A program made the position numbers and the translations under genes. Shown in pieces: positions 5,994 through 6,064 of a DNA stretch of 6,064 bases. How positions within the stretch are numbered: position 1 is the first letter of the stretch; the number at the start of each line of letters is the position of its first letter. The notes beneath the pieces were generated by a model that saw nothing but the letters and a program-made list of their open reading frames with translations, had not been told where the DNA came from and ran no database searches. Origin of the DNA: Clostridiales bacterium UBA1777 (GTDB lineage: Bacteria > Bacillota > Clostridia > Oscillospirales > Oscillospiraceae); contig DCGN01000057.1 of the NCBI GenBank assembly GCA_002315275.1, positions 1-6,064 on the forward strand, in the 5' to 3' direction.

Positions 5994-6064
5994 TTATCTT
6001 ATCTCAAGATACTCCCTGACGGCTTTTTTCGTGCCTGCGAGCATAGAGGAGCGTTCCCCGTCAA
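5994..6064 (-). CDS. C-terminal end of a convergent gene, product unknown (partial)
   Basis: On the minus strand, an open frame enters from the right edge and stops at a TAA complementary to 5994-5996. It gives 22 residues ending in MLAGTKKAVREYLEIR. The amphipathic, charged C-terminus and the well-placed convergent terminator 17 nt beyond the stop suggest a real gene end. Too little is present to name a family. The other two minus-strand frames are less protein-like or soon closed. Confidence 0.5.
   Translation of the reverse strand, partial: DGERSSMLAGTKKAVREYLEIR

Overview
The window looks like a piece of chromosome from an anaerobic gut-type Firmicute, probably class Clostridia (Oscillospiraceae/Ruminococcaceae-like). 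This is inferred from moderate-to-high GC, strong AGGAGG-type ribosome binding sites, sigma-A promoters with extended -10 elements, and a fused FeoA-FeoB iron transporter of the kind common in those bacteria. No rRNA, tRNA, CRISPR array, insertion sequence or phage gene is visible.

Layout from left to right. A terminator (6-33) closes a gene lying outside the window. A promoter (76-104) then drives a two-gene unit. Its first gene is a small membrane protein with a zinc-protease-like HEYGH motif (170-613). Its second, 9 nt downstream, is a 12-helix transporter of the GPH/MelB sugar-cation symporter family (623-2011). The end of the transporter gene and the following spacer carry an imperfect tandem duplication of about 34 bp (1988-2053), which runs into the next promoter (2048-2076). 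That promoter precedes a DUF3592-like two-helix protein (2106-2507) and, 92 nt further on, a six-helix membrane protein resembling the Pr6Pr / FAR-17a/AIG1 group (2600-3475). A GC-rich hairpin (3481-3502) separates this from the best promoter in the window (3506-3534). That promoter overlaps a candidate metal-repressor palindrome and drives feoAB (3569-5926), the ferrous iron importer. A strong terminator (5944-5977) follows, and then the 3' end of a gene arriving convergently on the minus strand (5994-6064).

The four complete genes before feoAB all encode membrane proteins, but only the first two look firmly coupled. The FeoAB unit appears independent, with its own promoter, candidate operator and terminator. 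All three promoters share the pattern TTGnnn-17 nt-TGGTAnAnT.

The best-supported function is iron uptake by FeoAB. The least-understood items are the HEYGH protein and its tight link to a GPH transporter, and the AIG1-like protein with conserved Thr and His. I see no evidence for a wholly new multi-gene system here; the findings list what could merit checking.
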